Source: Enterococcus silesiacus
GTDB taxonomy: Bacteria; Bacillota; Bacilli; Lactobacillales; Enterococcaceae
Length of the DNA: 64,000 nt
Assembly: GCA_001465115.1 (NCBI GenBank)
Contig: CP013614.1
Location: 1,984,001 to 2,048,000, forward strand
Direction of reading: 5' to 3'
The notes beneath the pieces were generated by a model, which did no database searches, had not been told where the DNA came from, and worked only from the letters and a program-made list of their open reading frames with translations. How positions within the stretch are numbered: position 1 is the first letter of the stretch; every line of letters begins with the position of its first letter. The position numbers and the translations under genes were made by a program. This document shows, piece by piece, positions 1 through 8,979 of the stretch.

Positions 1-147
1 AGTAGATTTTCCCGCTCCGCTGGGTCCCATGATACCAACAAATTCACCTTGATCTACTGAAAAAGAAATATTGTTTAAGACTTGAACTTTATTATTTCGA
101 TAACCGTAAGATTTGCTTAAATGATTCACTTCTAAAATTTTTGTCAT
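1..147 (-). CDS. ABC transporter ATP-binding protein, N-terminal fragment cut by the window edge
   Basis: Only the first 49 codons are present, and the gene runs off the left end. The translation starts MTKILEVNHLSKSYG and reaches a perfect Walker A, GPSGAGKST, at residues 41-49. This is the standard start of an ABC ATPase that energises a membrane transporter. The short insert before the Walker A (YGYRNNKVQVLNN) resembles the MacB/bacitracin-export (BceA/LolD-like) subfamily, but that is an inference from very little sequence. A GGAG-like ribosome binding site precedes the ATG. The gene is divergent from nrdD, and its permease should lie to the left of the window. Confidence 0.85.
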   Translation of the reverse strand, partial: MTKILEVNHLSKSYGYRNNKVQVLNNISFSVDQGEFVGIMGPSGAGKST

Positions 148-337
148 AGTTTTCGCTCCACTTTATTCATTGTCCTTATTCTACCAATATATTGTGAGAC
201 TGAACATCGTTTCCTCTTACAATTAAGTAATAATAAAAAAAAATTTATTAATCCCTTATTTTTCTTAACAAGAATGTTGTGACAATTTCCACAAACCTTT
301 TAGGGAGTTGTTTTCACTATTTTTTCATTTCTCATAA

Positions 338-395
338 ACACTATATGTAGTTGCTACAAAGGAATAAAAATTAAATTTCACACTATATATAGTTG
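338..395 (+). promoter_or_regulatory. Pair of NrdR boxes upstream of nrdD
   Basis: Two near-identical 16-mers, ACACTATATGTAGTTG at 338-353 and ACACTATATATAGTTG at 380-395, match the known NrdR box (acaCwATATaTwGtgt). Their starts are 42 bp apart, which is four helical turns. NrdR binds such paired boxes in phase and represses ribonucleotide reductase genes when dATP is high. The pair sits 44-100 bp before the nrdD ATG. I could not fix one convincing -35/-10 pair. The rest of the 148-438 gap is AT-rich and should also hold the promoter of the divergent ABC gene. Confidence 0.85.
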
Positions 396-438
396 AAAGA
401 TTGACTTAATTGTTTTATGATTAGGAAGGAATAAATCT

Positions 439-2649
439 ATGAGGAGATGGGTAGTAATGATGGAGATTAAACACGCTAATAATGAAGTGAGTTCTACTGC
501 TTCGCCCTTGCACACTATGAAAATCGTTAAAAGAGATGGACGTCTGGTTGATTTTGATGATCGAAAAATTTATGATGCTTTGATCAAAGCTGAACAAAAA
601 ATTCGTGGTTCTTTGGACCCACTTGCCCATGAGCGTATTCAAGAAATCGTTGAAAGAATCGATCAGGAAATTTCAGATCGTTTTGCCGAAAATGTAAAAA
701 TTTATGAAATCCAAAATATCGTCGAACATATTTTGTTGACAAAAAATGAATACGAACTAGCGGAAGAATATATCAATTATCGCACTCGTCGTGATTTTGA
801 GCGTAGCAAAGCTACTGACATTAATTTTACGATCAGCAAATTAATCAATAAAGACCAATCCGTTGTCAATGAAAATGCGAATAAAGACAGTGATGTTTTC
901 AATACCCAACGAGATTTAACCGCTGGAATCGTTGGTAAATCGATTGGTCTTAAATTGCTACCTCCTCATGTTGCAAATGCACATCAAAAAGGTGATATCC
1001 ATTATCATGATTTAGACTACCATCCATATACGCCAATGACTAACTGCTGCTTGATTGATTTCAAGGGAATGTTAAACAATGGTTTCAAAATCGGTAATGC
1101 TGAAGTTGAACCACCTAAATCGATCCAAACAGCAACTGCTCAAATTTCACAAATCATAGCTAATGTAGCTTCAAGTCAATATGGGGGTTGTTCAGCAGAC
1201 CGTGTAGATGAATTGTTAGCTCCTTTTTCTGAATTAAATTATCAAAAACATTTAACTGATGCTAAAGAGTGGATCGAAGGAACTGATCGCCAAGAAGCCT
1301 ATGCTAAAAGTAAAACTAAAAAAGATATTTATGATGCGATGCAAAGCTTAGAATATGAAATTAATACCTTATTCACCTCAAACGGGCAAACACCTTTCAC
1401 TTCCTTAGGCTTTGGCTTAGGTCTAAATTGGTTTGAACGTGAAATTCAAAAAGCTATTTTACAAATTCGCATCAATGGTTTAGGTAGTGAGCATCGAACA
1501 GCTATTTTCCCTAAACTGATTTTCACTTTGAAACGCGGTGTAAACTTAAATGAGACTGATCCTAATTATGATGTCAAACAGCTGGCATTAGAATGTGCGA
1601 CAAAACGGATGTATCCTGATGTTTTAAATTATGATAAATTAGTCGATTTGACTGGTAGCTTTAAAGTACCAATGGGTTGCCGTTCTTTCTTACAAGGCTG
1701 GAAAGATGAACACGGGGAAGAAATCAATGTAGGCCGTATGAATTTAGGTGTTGTGACTTTGAATCTTCCTAGAATTGCTATGGAAGCCCATGGCAATGTG
1801 GATAAATTCTGGGCACTATTGGCCGAGCGCCTTGAGACAATGAAAGATGCTTTAGTTTATCGAGTTGAACGCTGTAAGGAAGCAACACCAGCAAATGCAC
1901 CGATTTTATATATGTATGGTGCTTTTGGAAAACGTTTATCAAGAAAAGAATCGGTTAATGAACTATTCAAAAATAAACGTGCGACCGTTTCCCTTGGCTA
2001 TATCGGCTTATATGAAGTCGCTTCTGCCTTTTATGGTGGCGATTGGGAGACTAATCCTGAAGCCAAAGATTTTACAATTGAAATTTTAAAAGATTTAAAA
2101 GCGCATGCTGATGACTGGGGCAATGAATATGGTTATCACTTTAGCGTCTATTCAACACCAAGTGAAAGTTTAACAGACCGTTTCTGTCGTTTGGATACTG
2201 AAAAATTTGGCGTGATCGAAAATATCACAGACAAAGAATATTATACAAACAGTTTCCACTATGATGTTCGTAAAAATCCAACCCCATTTGAAAAATTAGA
2301 TTTTGAAAAAGACTATCCGCAATATTGCTCCGGTGGTTTTATCCATTATTGTGAATACCCAGTCTTACAGCAAAATCCCAAGGCCTTAGAGTCTGTTTGG
2401 GATTATGCCTATGATCGTGTTGGTTATTTAGGAACAAACACACCAATCGATCATTGTTACGAATGTGGTTTTGAAGGAGATTTCAACCCCACACAGCGCG
2501 GTTTTGAATGCCCACAATGTGGTAATCACGATCCAAAATCCTGTGATGTAGTGAAACGAACATGCGGCTATTTAGGTAATCCACAAGCTCGACCAATGGT
2601 TCACGGACGCCATAAAGAAATCTCATCACGAGTGAAACATATGAAATAA
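439..2649 (+). CDS. nrdD: Anaerobic (class III) ribonucleoside-triphosphate reductase, catalytic subunit
   Basis: This oxygen-sensitive glycyl-radical enzyme reduces NTPs to dNTPs during anaerobic growth. The 736 residues hold an N-terminal ATP-cone (about 27-115, starting MKIVKRDGR) for allosteric control, then the NrdD barrel with SNGQTPFTSLGFG near 320. The C-terminal zinc site has two Cys pairs (CYECG and CPQCG), and the glycyl-radical motif RTCGYLG lies near 707-713. Length is normal for the family. The start is ambiguous. ATG 439 has AGGAAGG 9 nt upstream, while ATG 457 has AGGAG 10 nt upstream; both lie before the ATP-cone. The activase gene nrdG follows after a repeat array. The paired NrdR boxes upstream imply dATP-responsive repression. 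Confidence 0.97.
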   Translation: MRRWVVMMEIKHANNEVSSTASPLHTMKIVKRDGRLVDFDDRKIYDALIKAEQKIRGSLDPLAHERIQEIVERIDQEISDRFAENVKIYEIQNIVEHILLTKNEYELAEEYINYRTRRDFERSKATDINFTISKLINKDQSVVNENANKDSDVFNTQRDLTAGIVGKSIGLKLLPPHVANAHQKGDIHYHDLDYHPYTPMTNCCLIDFKGMLNNGFKIGNAEVEPPKSIQTATAQISQIIANVASSQYGGCSADRVDELLAPFSELNYQKHLTDAKEWIEGTDRQEAYAKSKTKKDIYDAMQSLEYEINTLFTSNGQTPFTSLGFGLGLNWFEREIQKAILQIRINGLGSEHRTAIFPKLIFTLKRGVNLNETDPNYDVKQLALECATKRMYPDVLNYDKLVDLTGSFKVPMGCRSFLQGWKDEHGEEINVGRMNLGVVTLNLPRIAMEAHGNVDKFWALLAERLETMKDALVYRVERCKEATPANAPILYMYGAFGKRLSRKESVNELFKNKRATVSLGYIGLYEVASAFYGGDWETNPEAKDFTIEILKDLKAHADDWGNEYGYHFSVYSTPSESLTDRFCRLDTEKFGVIENITDKEYYTNSFHYDVRKNPTPFEKLDFEKDYPQYCSGGFIHYCEYPVLQQNPKALESVWDYAYDRVGYLGTNTPIDHCYECGFEGDFNPTQRGFECPQCGNHDPKSCDVVKRTCGYLGNPQARPMVHGRHKEISSRVKHMK

Positions 2650-2764
2650 AAAGCGAAGCGAACTGATTAACTCTGACAGAAAAATAGGAACTCTTGGTCG
2701 TGACGCTTTTTGTCACTAGTAAGAGTTATCTTTTTTCCGAAGAGTTGGTTCGTGCAGCTAGATT
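2648..2764 (+). repeat. Hairpin repeat family 1, copy A1
   Basis: This is a near-palindromic unit of about 115 bp starting just before the nrdD stop. It begins AAAAAGCGAAGCG and ends GTGCAGCTAGATT. Three nested stems are visible: GCGAAC with GTTCG, AACTCT with AGAGTT, and an apical stem AACTCTT...GTGAC with GTCAC...AAGAGTT around a GCTTTTT loop. The blocks GACAGAAAAATAGGAA and ATCTTTTTTCCGA are conserved among copies. It lies inside the nrdD-nrdG unit, so it would be transcribed. Confidence 0.85.
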
Positions 2765-2768
2765 AAAT

Positions 2769-2882
2769 AAAAAGTGGAGCGAACCGATTAACTCTGACAG
2801 AAAAATAGGAACGCTCGGTCGTGACGCTCTTTGTCACTAGTAAGAGTTATCTTTTTTTCGAAGAGTTGGTTCGTGCAACGCT
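2769..2882 (+). repeat. Hairpin repeat family 1, copy A2
   Basis: This second tandem copy starts 5 bp after A1 and is almost identical to it. It carries GCGAACC/GGTTCG outer pairing, AACTCT/AGAGTT second pairing and GTGAC/GTCAC at the tip. The usual terminal block GCAGCTAGAT is replaced by GCAACGCT, so the right end looks eroded or recombined. It stops about 35 bp before the nrdG start codon. Confidence 0.85.
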
Positions 2883-2918
2883 TTGCAGACATTGCTTTTA
2901 TTTGAAAGGATGACTAAC

Positions 2919-3521
2919 ATGAGAAATCCTAAACCACAAGAATGGTTAGCAGAAGAACTTAGTCAAAATTATATTGGTGATTACAAAGCCTTTAACTTTG
3001 TAGATGGGGAAGGCGTGCGAAATAGTTTATATGTTAGCGGCTGTTTATTTGCCTGTGAAGGTTGCTTTAATCAAGCCGTCCAAAATTTCCGCTACGGTAA
3101 ACCTTTTACAAAAGAATTAGAAGATAGAATCATCGAAGATTTATCACATGATTATGTACAGGGCTTGACCTTATTAGGTGGGGAACCCTTTTTAAATACA
3201 GCGGTTTGTTTGACCGTTGTCGATCGAGTTCATAAAGAATTTGGTGACAAAAAAGACATTTGGTCTTGGTCAGGCTATACCTTTGAAGAATTATTATTAG
3301 AATCCAGCGACAAGTTGGAACTATTGAATAAAATTGATATCTTAGTAGACGGACGATTTGAATTATCAAAAAGAAACTTGAATCTCCAATTCAGAGGCAG
3401 TAGTAATCAGCGGATTCTTGATGTCAAGAAATCTCTAGCCTGTGGACAAGCTATCATTTGGGACAAATGTCATGACGCTGAACAAGTGTATGAACAAATA
3501 AAAAAAGGAAACCTGATTTAA
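2919..3521 (+). CDS. nrdG: Anaerobic ribonucleotide reductase activating protein (radical SAM)
   Basis: NrdG uses S-adenosylmethionine and a [4Fe-4S] cluster to place the glycyl radical on NrdD. The cluster motif CLFACEGCF (C-x3-C-x2-C) is present, followed by the glycine-rich LLGGEPF of radical SAM enzymes. I chose ATG 2919 because GAAAGGA lies 8 nt upstream; an in-frame ATG at 2883 falls inside the repeat remnant and lacks a binding site. The product is 200 aa, a little longer than the minimal NrdG. It belongs to the nrdD transcription unit, but the 269-bp gap filled with hairpin repeats is unusual and may uncouple the two genes. Confidence 0.95.
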   Translation: MRNPKPQEWLAEELSQNYIGDYKAFNFVDGEGVRNSLYVSGCLFACEGCFNQAVQNFRYGKPFTKELEDRIIEDLSHDYVQGLTLLGGEPFLNTAVCLTVVDRVHKEFGDKKDIWSWSGYTFEELLLESSDKLELLNKIDILVDGRFELSKRNLNLQFRGSSNQRILDVKKSLACGQAIIWDKCHDAEQVYEQIKKGNLI

Positions 3522-3550
3522 GTCTTATTCCATAAGAAAAATCAGGTTTC
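3508..3550 (+). terminator. Hairpin at the nrdG stop codon
   Basis: A 12-bp perfect stem (GAAACCTGATTT at 3508-3519 with AAATCAGGTTTC at 3539-3550) encloses a second small stem, CTTAT/ATAAG. The left arm contains the first base of the nrdG stop codon. There is no T-run after it, so it may be a stabilising 3-prime structure rather than a classical intrinsic terminator. Confidence 0.6.
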
Positions 3551-3715
3551 GCCATTGACCGGTACAGCAGCAGAAAACTTTCTTGTTGCTCTATCGGTCT
3601 TTCTTTCTATTCATTATCAAATCATTGGCTCATCTTTTATTGGCGTATTACAATACAAAATAGAAGGCTTCGTTACTAAATAATATTACCCAAAAATATA
3701 GGAGGATACACTATT

Positions 3716-4504
3716 ATGAAAACAAGTCAACTACTGACTACTAAAAAAGCGATCATCACAGGCGCTGCTTCTGGTATTGGTTTTGCTACAGCCAAATTGT
3801 TTATAGAAAAAGGCTTTAATGTTGGGTTGATTGACGCTGACAAAAGTCGGTTGGAGCTTATTGCCAAAGAGTTCAAACAGAATGGTTATGATTGCTATTA
3901 TAGAAGCGTGGATGTAACCGATGAAATCCGTTTAAAAAAGGCCATCGACGAATTAACTAACAGTCTTCAAGGCTTGGATATCTTCTTCAGTAATGCTGGG
4001 ATCAATGGTACGTGGGCACCGATTGAAACCCTAACAGTTGATGAATGGGATACTACGATAAATACGAATCTACGTAGTACGTTTTTATGTATAAAATTTG
4101 CGATTCCCCATATGAAAGAAAATGGCGGTTCAATCATTGTAACAAGCTCTATCAATGGTACGAGAATTTTTAATAATTTTGGTGCTTCCGCATATAGTGC
4201 TTCAAAAGCTGGACAAGTAGCGTTTACTAAAATGGCAGCCTTAGAGCTTGCTCGCTACAATATTCGTGTCAATGCAATTTGCCCGGGGGCTATTGATACA
4301 GCAATCAATGAAAAAACAACTTATTCAGATGAATTAAAAAAAATTGAAATCAAGGTAGAATTTCCAGAAGGCGATCGACCTTTGAAAAATGAAACAGGAA
4401 CCAGTGACCAAGTTGCACAATCCGTTTTATTTTTAGCTACGGATGTGTCAGCAAATATCTCTGGAACAGAACTCTATGTGGACGGTGCAGAATCTTTACT
4501 TTAA
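3716..4504 (+). CDS. Short-chain dehydrogenase/reductase (SDR family)
   Basis: This is a 262-aa NAD(P)-dependent oxidoreductase of the classical SDR type. The cofactor motif TGAASGIG lies at about 16-23, the NAG motif (FFSNAGING) near 92, a Ser in VTSSINGT near 143, and the catalytic YSASK near 160. The aspartate after the second strand (LIDAD) suggests NAD(H) preference. The substrate cannot be told from sequence. It stands alone with its own AGGAGG site and is followed by a terminator hairpin, so it is probably monocistronic. Confidence 0.9.
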   Translation: MKTSQLLTTKKAIITGAASGIGFATAKLFIEKGFNVGLIDADKSRLELIAKEFKQNGYDCYYRSVDVTDEIRLKKAIDELTNSLQGLDIFFSNAGINGTWAPIETLTVDEWDTTINTNLRSTFLCIKFAIPHMKENGGSIIVTSSINGTRIFNNFGASAYSASKAGQVAFTKMAALELARYNIRVNAICPGAIDTAINEKTTYSDELKKIEIKVEFPEGDRPLKNETGTSDQVAQSVLFLATDVSANISGTELYVDGAESLL

Positions 4505-4575
4505 TCGCTGTTAGACAAAAACATAGAAACTAACTTTCTTGAAATACAGATAAAAAATAAGATCAGAGGCAACTT

Positions 4576-4620
4576 CGAGAAATAAATTGGCATTCACAAA
4601 ATTTGAAGAACACCAATTAG
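4576..4620. repeat. Hairpin repeat family 2, truncated copy
   Basis: The stretch CGAGAAATAA...ATTCACAAAATTTGAAGAA...CAATTAG matches the core of the longer family 2 copies at 22478-22582 and 36694-36799. Only about half of the unit remains. A short AATTGG/CCAATT pairing survives. Confidence 0.5.
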
Positions 4621-4622
4621 CT

Positions 4623-4671
4623 ACCAAGAATCACCAGTTCATAACTTCACTATGATTCTTGGTCATTTTTT
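4623..4671 (+). terminator. Intrinsic terminator after the SDR gene
   Basis: The 11-bp perfect stem ACCAAGAATCA (4623-4633) / TGATTCTTGGT (4653-4663) is followed by CA and six T. It terminates the plus-strand SDR gene before the convergent photolyase gene. Confidence 0.85.
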
Positions 4672-4684
4672 GTTTAGACTAAAA

Positions 4685-6097
4685 TCAATTTGTCTTGAAA
4701 AAAGCCAAGATCTCTGAACGGATTTTCTGATGATCAACGATGGGACTAGGATAATCTTTTCCGCAAGAAATGGCAATATCTTTTTGAAGCGCAGCTGGCA
4801 TTTTACTTGGTTCATGAATATATTCATTTGGTACAGCTTTTAATTCAGGGATATACTGACGAATAAAGTCACCATGCGGATCAAATTTTTTACCTTGTAA
4901 CGTGGGGTTGAATATCCGAAAATAAGGAACTGCGTCAGTTCCTGTAGAAGCTGCCCATTGCCAACCACCAATATTGCTGGCTGGATCATAATCAACTAAT
5001 TTTTGTTGGAAATATTCTTCTCCCTTTCGCCAATTGATCATTAAATCTTTTATCAAAAAAGAAGCGACGATCATGCGTACCCGATTATGCATCCAGCCAA
5101 TTTGATTGAGTTGTCGCATCCCAGCATCTACAATTGGAAAACCAGTTTGTCCCTCTTTCCAACATTCAAAAGCATTTTGATTCGAGGTCCATTGGAGCTG
5201 TCTATACTGCTCCTTGATTTCTTGTGTCTTTTGTTTAGGATTCTCAAAATAGATCATATTATAAAAATCCCGCCAACATAATTCAGAAATAAACGTCTGA
5301 CGACTATCTGAATCTGGTTCGGCATTAAGAGCGTACCAAACTTTTCGAATGGATATCTCTCCTGTTCTTAAAAATCTCGATAGTTTACTTGTTTGATCTG
5401 AAAAAGGATAGTCTCGCCCTTTTTGATAGTCGTGTAAGTGATTTTTGATAAACTCTTTTAACACTTCTTCAGCCGCAGCTTCTCCACACTCATAGTCAAA
5501 TGGTAAATTTATGTTTTCAACAATCTTTTCAAACTCTTTTTGACCATTCCTGAATAATGGATGACTAAGCTTTTCAAATGATCTAGTTATTTTTGTCGTT
5601 CTTTCATAGGGAGACTTTGGCAGTGTTAGCCATTTTCTAAAATAAGGTGTAAACACTTTGTAACTCTCACCTGTCGGCTTTTTAATTTCTTCAACACCGT
5701 GTAAGTGACTATCTTGATAGGAATGTACTCGAATTTGATTATTCTCAAAAAAAGCCAGCATGTCCTGATCTCGTTGTCGACCAAAGCCACGTTCATCTTT
5801 ATTAAAATAGATCTTATCCCACTCTTGATAACTCTTCTTTAGTTCAGTAAAAGTTTCCTCTAAGTCTCCATATAGAAAATGAATTGAGACACCTTTTGCT
5901 TCAGTATGCTCAAAAAAAGTGTTCAAGCTATTAAAAAAAGCAGCATGATTGAAGCTTTCTTCTAAAAACTGTGTCGGATTTAGTTGAAAAAGACAGATGA
6001 GTTCGTCCGTTTCTGTGCTCTCTTCGATCATTTTGTTAAAAGCTGTATTATCATCCAAACGAAGATCTTTGCGAAACCACATAACTGTTTTGCCCAT
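4685..6097 (-). CDS. phr: Deoxyribodipyrimidine photolyase
   Basis: This flavoenzyme uses blue light to split cyclobutane pyrimidine dimers. The 470-residue protein has the N-terminal alpha/beta antenna domain (TVMWFRKDLRLDDNTAF at the start). The C-terminal FAD-binding helical domain carries ISELCWRDFY, WMHNRVRMIVASFL and DYDPASNIGGWQWAAS, a set typical of class I CPD photolyases. Length is normal. The gene lies 92 bp downstream of dinB on the same strand, so two DNA-damage functions are grouped. Confidence 0.95.
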   Translation of the reverse strand: MGKTVMWFRKDLRLDDNTAFNKMIEESTETDELICLFQLNPTQFLEESFNHAAFFNSLNTFFEHTEAKGVSIHFLYGDLEETFTELKKSYQEWDKIYFNKDERGFGRQRDQDMLAFFENNQIRVHSYQDSHLHGVEEIKKPTGESYKVFTPYFRKWLTLPKSPYERTTKITRSFEKLSHPLFRNGQKEFEKIVENINLPFDYECGEAAAEEVLKEFIKNHLHDYQKGRDYPFSDQTSKLSRFLRTGEISIRKVWYALNAEPDSDSRQTFISELCWRDFYNMIYFENPKQKTQEIKEQYRQLQWTSNQNAFECWKEGQTGFPIVDAGMRQLNQIGWMHNRVRMIVASFLIKDLMINWRKGEEYFQQKLVDYDPASNIGGWQWAASTGTDAVPYFRIFNPTLQGKKFDPHGDFIRQYIPELKAVPNEYIHEPSKMPAALQKDIAISCGKDYPSPIVDHQKIRSEILAFFKTN

Positions 6098-6189
6098 TGT
6101 TTTTCCCTTTCGTGTTTATGATTATAAAGATAGTAGCATAGTTACCAAGAAATCACTAAAATTTAACGTCACGTGTTTAATCTAATCAC

Positions 6190-7338
6190 TCACTTCTGTA
6201 ACTCTTCGCTTTCCTCTGTCTTTTGTTTTTCCCATAAAGGCAATACCATATTTTCATACGCCATCGGATCAAGATTCGTCAAAGTAATCCCTAATAACCG
6301 AATTCCTTGTTCAAGTCCCAGAATTTCTTCCCAGATCAAGTTTGCCTGATAATATAATTCTTCTTTTTTAGAAATATATTCTGGAAGAGTCTGACGCTTT
6401 GTTACTGTTGTATAATCCGTATAACGCACTTTCAAGACAACTGTTTTTCCGTGTTTTTGGACCCGATCTAATGATTCTTCTACGCGTTCTGCTAATTGTC
6501 TTAATTGAGCAGTTACTTGCGCTTCAGTCGTTAGTGGTGTGCCATATGTATGTTCTTTGCCCACTGATTTGCGATCTCTTGTGATATTTACAGGTGAATC
6601 GTGAATGCCGCGAACCTTGCGGTAAAGAGAATAACCCATCTTACCAAAATTACGAATTAATTCCATCTCATCTTGTTTGTACAGATCTTCGCCAGTATAT
6701 ATACCTAAATCATGCATTTTTGGGACCGTTTTTTTACCCACACCATGAAATGCTTCGATCGGCAACGCTTTTAAAAATACTTCAGCATCGTCTGGCATTA
6801 CAACCGTTAGGCCTTTTGGTTTTTGAAAGTCAGAAGCTAATTTTGCTAAAAATTTATTATAGCTCACCCCAGCCGAACACGTTAAATGCAATTCATTCCA
6901 TATATCGTATTGAATTAATTTGGCGATCTTGATAGCCGATTTACTATTGATTTTATTCACTGTTACATCTAAATACGCTTCGTCGATTGAAACTGGTTCA
7001 ATAATATCTGTGTATCGGCGAAAGATTTCTCTGATCTGTTGTGAAATTTCAGAATATTTCTCATAACTACCTGGTTTAAAAATTGCATTGGGGCATAGTT
7101 CATAGGCTTTTTGAGCACTCATGGCAGAATGGATTCCAAATTTACGTGCTTCATAATTGGCCGTAGTTACCACGCCTTTACCACCAGTATCACTAGGATG
7201 GCGTGCGATTACTAGAGGATGTCCTACCAATTCAGGATGATCACGTTCTTCAACAGAAGCAAAAAAGGCATCCATGTCGATATGAATAATTTTGCGGGAT
7301 GTATCCTTCTTTAAGGGAAAACGCAGTTCACTGATCAT
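6190..7338 (-). CDS. dinB: DNA polymerase IV (Y-family translesion polymerase)
   Basis: DinB copies damaged DNA with low fidelity. The catalytic motifs HIDMDAFFASVEE near the start and SIDEAYLDV near 110 supply the acidic metal ligands. The little-finger domain follows to the end (382 aa). I place the start at ATG 7338 because the strong AGGAGG site lies 9 nt upstream of it and directly abuts the upstream in-frame ATG at 7347. No clear SOS box was located by eye. Confidence 0.95.
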   Translation of the reverse strand: MISELRFPLKKDTSRKIIHIDMDAFFASVEERDHPELVGHPLVIARHPSDTGGKGVVTTANYEARKFGIHSAMSAQKAYELCPNAIFKPGSYEKYSEISQQIREIFRRYTDIIEPVSIDEAYLDVTVNKINSKSAIKIAKLIQYDIWNELHLTCSAGVSYNKFLAKLASDFQKPKGLTVVMPDDAEVFLKALPIEAFHGVGKKTVPKMHDLGIYTGEDLYKQDEMELIRNFGKMGYSLYRKVRGIHDSPVNITRDRKSVGKEHTYGTPLTTEAQVTAQLRQLAERVEESLDRVQKHGKTVVLKVRYTDYTTVTKRQTLPEYISKKEELYYQANLIWEEILGLEQGIRLLGITLTNLDPMAYENMVLPLWEKQKTEESEELQK

Positions 7339-7383
7339 AATTGCCATCCTCCTTTAAACTAAATGTGGTGTGTCATTCCAGTC

Positions 7384-8361
7384 TTAATCGAATTTAAGGT
7401 AAATTCCCTTGTGACTAGCGTGAAGTATTTTTTCAAGTTTTACTTGAGCAATTGGTGAAATAGTTGATACCGAAACAATGTCATCTGCTACTTTTACTAA
7501 AGGATCAACAATTCTTGTTTTTTTCTTTTGCTGGATATCATAGTGATCCTCACTAGAGCAGACACTACACTTCGGTGGACGATCCATTTTATCCAGTAGT
7601 TGTATTATCTCCACAGAATCACTTGATTTTAATTTTTTGAGAAACGCTGAATCCGTCATCATTAAGTCAGTTAACGTAATTTCTTGATTTTCCAGACTAA
7701 GCTGGATTATTTTTGCCATCCACTCATAGCTGCAAATATTTCGAGGATCGTAAAAAAAGTCGATCACTACTTTTTGATACTGATCTATAAACCAAATGGC
7801 CCATTCGATTGAGTCTATAACGATTTGATCTTCAATAATTTTGATTGACTTTAAAAATTGGTGAATTTTTTGTATTGGAACAGAAAAATAACGGTGAACT
7901 TCTCGTAATGTATAATCGATTCGATCACAGCATAGTAAAGGTGCTTGTTGTTCTAGTAATAACCATTGTTCATCATCAAATAAAATCTGCCGATAATCAA
8001 AACCATACTGCTTTAATATGGTTGGAATTGTAGATTGCTCAATTAATTGTGTTTTGATTTGTTCATGATAATCATCATTTTTATTAGACAGAGCCAAATC
8101 AACCACATGAGAAAACGCAGTGTGTGAGACATCGTGCAGTAAGCCTGCAATTTGTTCTTCTATAGTTCCACCTAGTTTTCTGATCAATAACATAACGCCT
8201 ATGGAATGTTCGTATCTTGTCTCATTCCAAGCCGAATTGATCAAAACTGCTGGTCCGGCCATATGGACACCTTTTAAACGTTGGATCTCTTGTGATCTGA
8301 TCAATCCCGTAAGAACTTCTTCAACTTTAAATGAACCATATAATACGTCTTCAATAATCAT
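7384..8361 (-). CDS. HD-domain phosphohydrolase
   Basis: The 325-aa protein has an HD metal-binding domain. RYEHSIGVMLL near 50 gives the first histidine and GLLHDVSHTAFSHV near 80 gives the HD pair. This arrangement resembles dGTPase/SAMHD1-type proteins that act on nucleotides, but the substrate is unproven. A Cys pair, CSVCSSEDHYD, lies in the C-terminal half. The start at 8361 is set by AGGAG five nt upstream; a longer in-frame start at 8382 would overlap that site. It lies just upstream of dinB, with about 45 bp between them, and may be co-transcribed. Confidence 0.85.
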   Translation of the reverse strand: MIIEDVLYGSFKVEEVLTGLIRSQEIQRLKGVHMAGPAVLINSAWNETRYEHSIGVMLLIRKLGGTIEEQIAGLLHDVSHTAFSHVVDLALSNKNDDYHEQIKTQLIEQSTIPTILKQYGFDYRQILFDDEQWLLLEQQAPLLCCDRIDYTLREVHRYFSVPIQKIHQFLKSIKIIEDQIVIDSIEWAIWFIDQYQKVVIDFFYDPRNICSYEWMAKIIQLSLENQEITLTDLMMTDSAFLKKLKSSDSVEIIQLLDKMDRPPKCSVCSSEDHYDIQQKKKTRIVDPLVKVADDIVSVSTISPIAQVKLEKILHASHKGIYLKFD

Positions 8362-8583
8362 TTTTTCTCCTTTAAAACACACTTTCTTTTACTTACATTA
8401 TACACGAACGTTTGTTCTTTCACAACTACATTTACTTTTTTGTAATTTATGTTTTTTTTTAATAATGAAAACCCAGCATTCACTGTCATTCAGAAATACA
8501 CAAACGTATCTGACGACAAAGCGGCAGAGCGTATAAAAGAGATTGATGATTCGTCTTTTGAGTAAACTTAAGTTATAAAAAAC

Positions 8584-8627
8584 AAAGAAGTAATCCAGCA
8601 TTTAAAAGCCTGCTGGATTACTTCTTT
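8584..8627. terminator. Strong terminator after the PII gene
   Basis: A 17-bp perfect stem (8584-8600 with 8611-8627) has the sequence AAAGAAGTAATCCAGCA on its left arm. On the minus strand it is followed by GTTTTTT, so it ends the amtB-PII operon. The left arm contacts the PII stop codon. The stretch between here and the HD gene start (8362-8583) has no supported gene and probably holds the HD-gene promoter. Confidence 0.85.
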
Positions 8628-8968
8628 TAAATGGCATTTGTGCCTTTTTCACCTGTTCTGATTCGAATTGCTTCTTCTACATTATAAACAAAAATTTTAC
8701 CATCTCCCACTTCTCCTGTCTGACAAATAGCCAAAATCAAGGAAATGACTTCTTCTACTTTTTCATCTAACACAACACAGCTGACTTTGACTTTTGGTAA
8801 TAATGAGGTGATGATTTCCTGTCCACGTACATATTCTTTTAGACCTTTTTGATTTCCAAATCCTAGCACTTGGCTTACAGTCATTCCTAGTGTTTCAAAA
8901 CTATCAGCCATTGTAACTTTCAACTCTTCTAATTTTTCTTGTTGAATGATTGCTTCTACTTTTTTCAT
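8627..8968 (-). CDS. glnK: PII-family nitrogen regulatory protein (GlnK-like)
   Basis: PII trimers sense 2-oxoglutarate and ATP/ADP and plug the ammonium channel when nitrogen is plentiful. The 113-aa protein has the family fold, with FGNQKGLKEYVRGQE covering the T-loop and LPKVKVSCVVLDE following it. The signature GDGKIFVYNVEEAIRIRTGE lies near the C-terminus. The T-loop tyrosine that is uridylylated in proteobacteria (Tyr51) is Ile here (I52), which fits Gram-positive PII proteins not controlled by GlnD. It lies 11 bp downstream of amtB, the usual pairing. Confidence 0.93.
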   Translation of the reverse strand: MKKVEAIIQQEKLEELKVTMADSFETLGMTVSQVLGFGNQKGLKEYVRGQEIITSLLPKVKVSCVVLDEKVEEVISLILAICQTGEVGDGKIFVYNVEEAIRIRTGEKGTNAI

Positions 8969-8979
8969 CGATCTTCCTC

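Noticed and set aside
2648..2882. CRISPR-like tandem repeats in arrays A-D
   Set aside because: Units are about 115 bp, mostly palindromic, with 5-6 bp gaps and no unique spacers or cas genes.
3522..3715. Small RNA or second gene between nrdG and the SDR gene
   Set aside because: Only the nrdG-end hairpin and AT-rich promoter-like sequence are visible; no reading frame or conserved RNA motif was recognised.
8398..8601. 67-codon minus-strand frame between the HD gene and the PII terminator
   Set aside because: Low-complexity, Cys/Phe-rich translation, no ribosome binding site, and it runs into a terminator stem.
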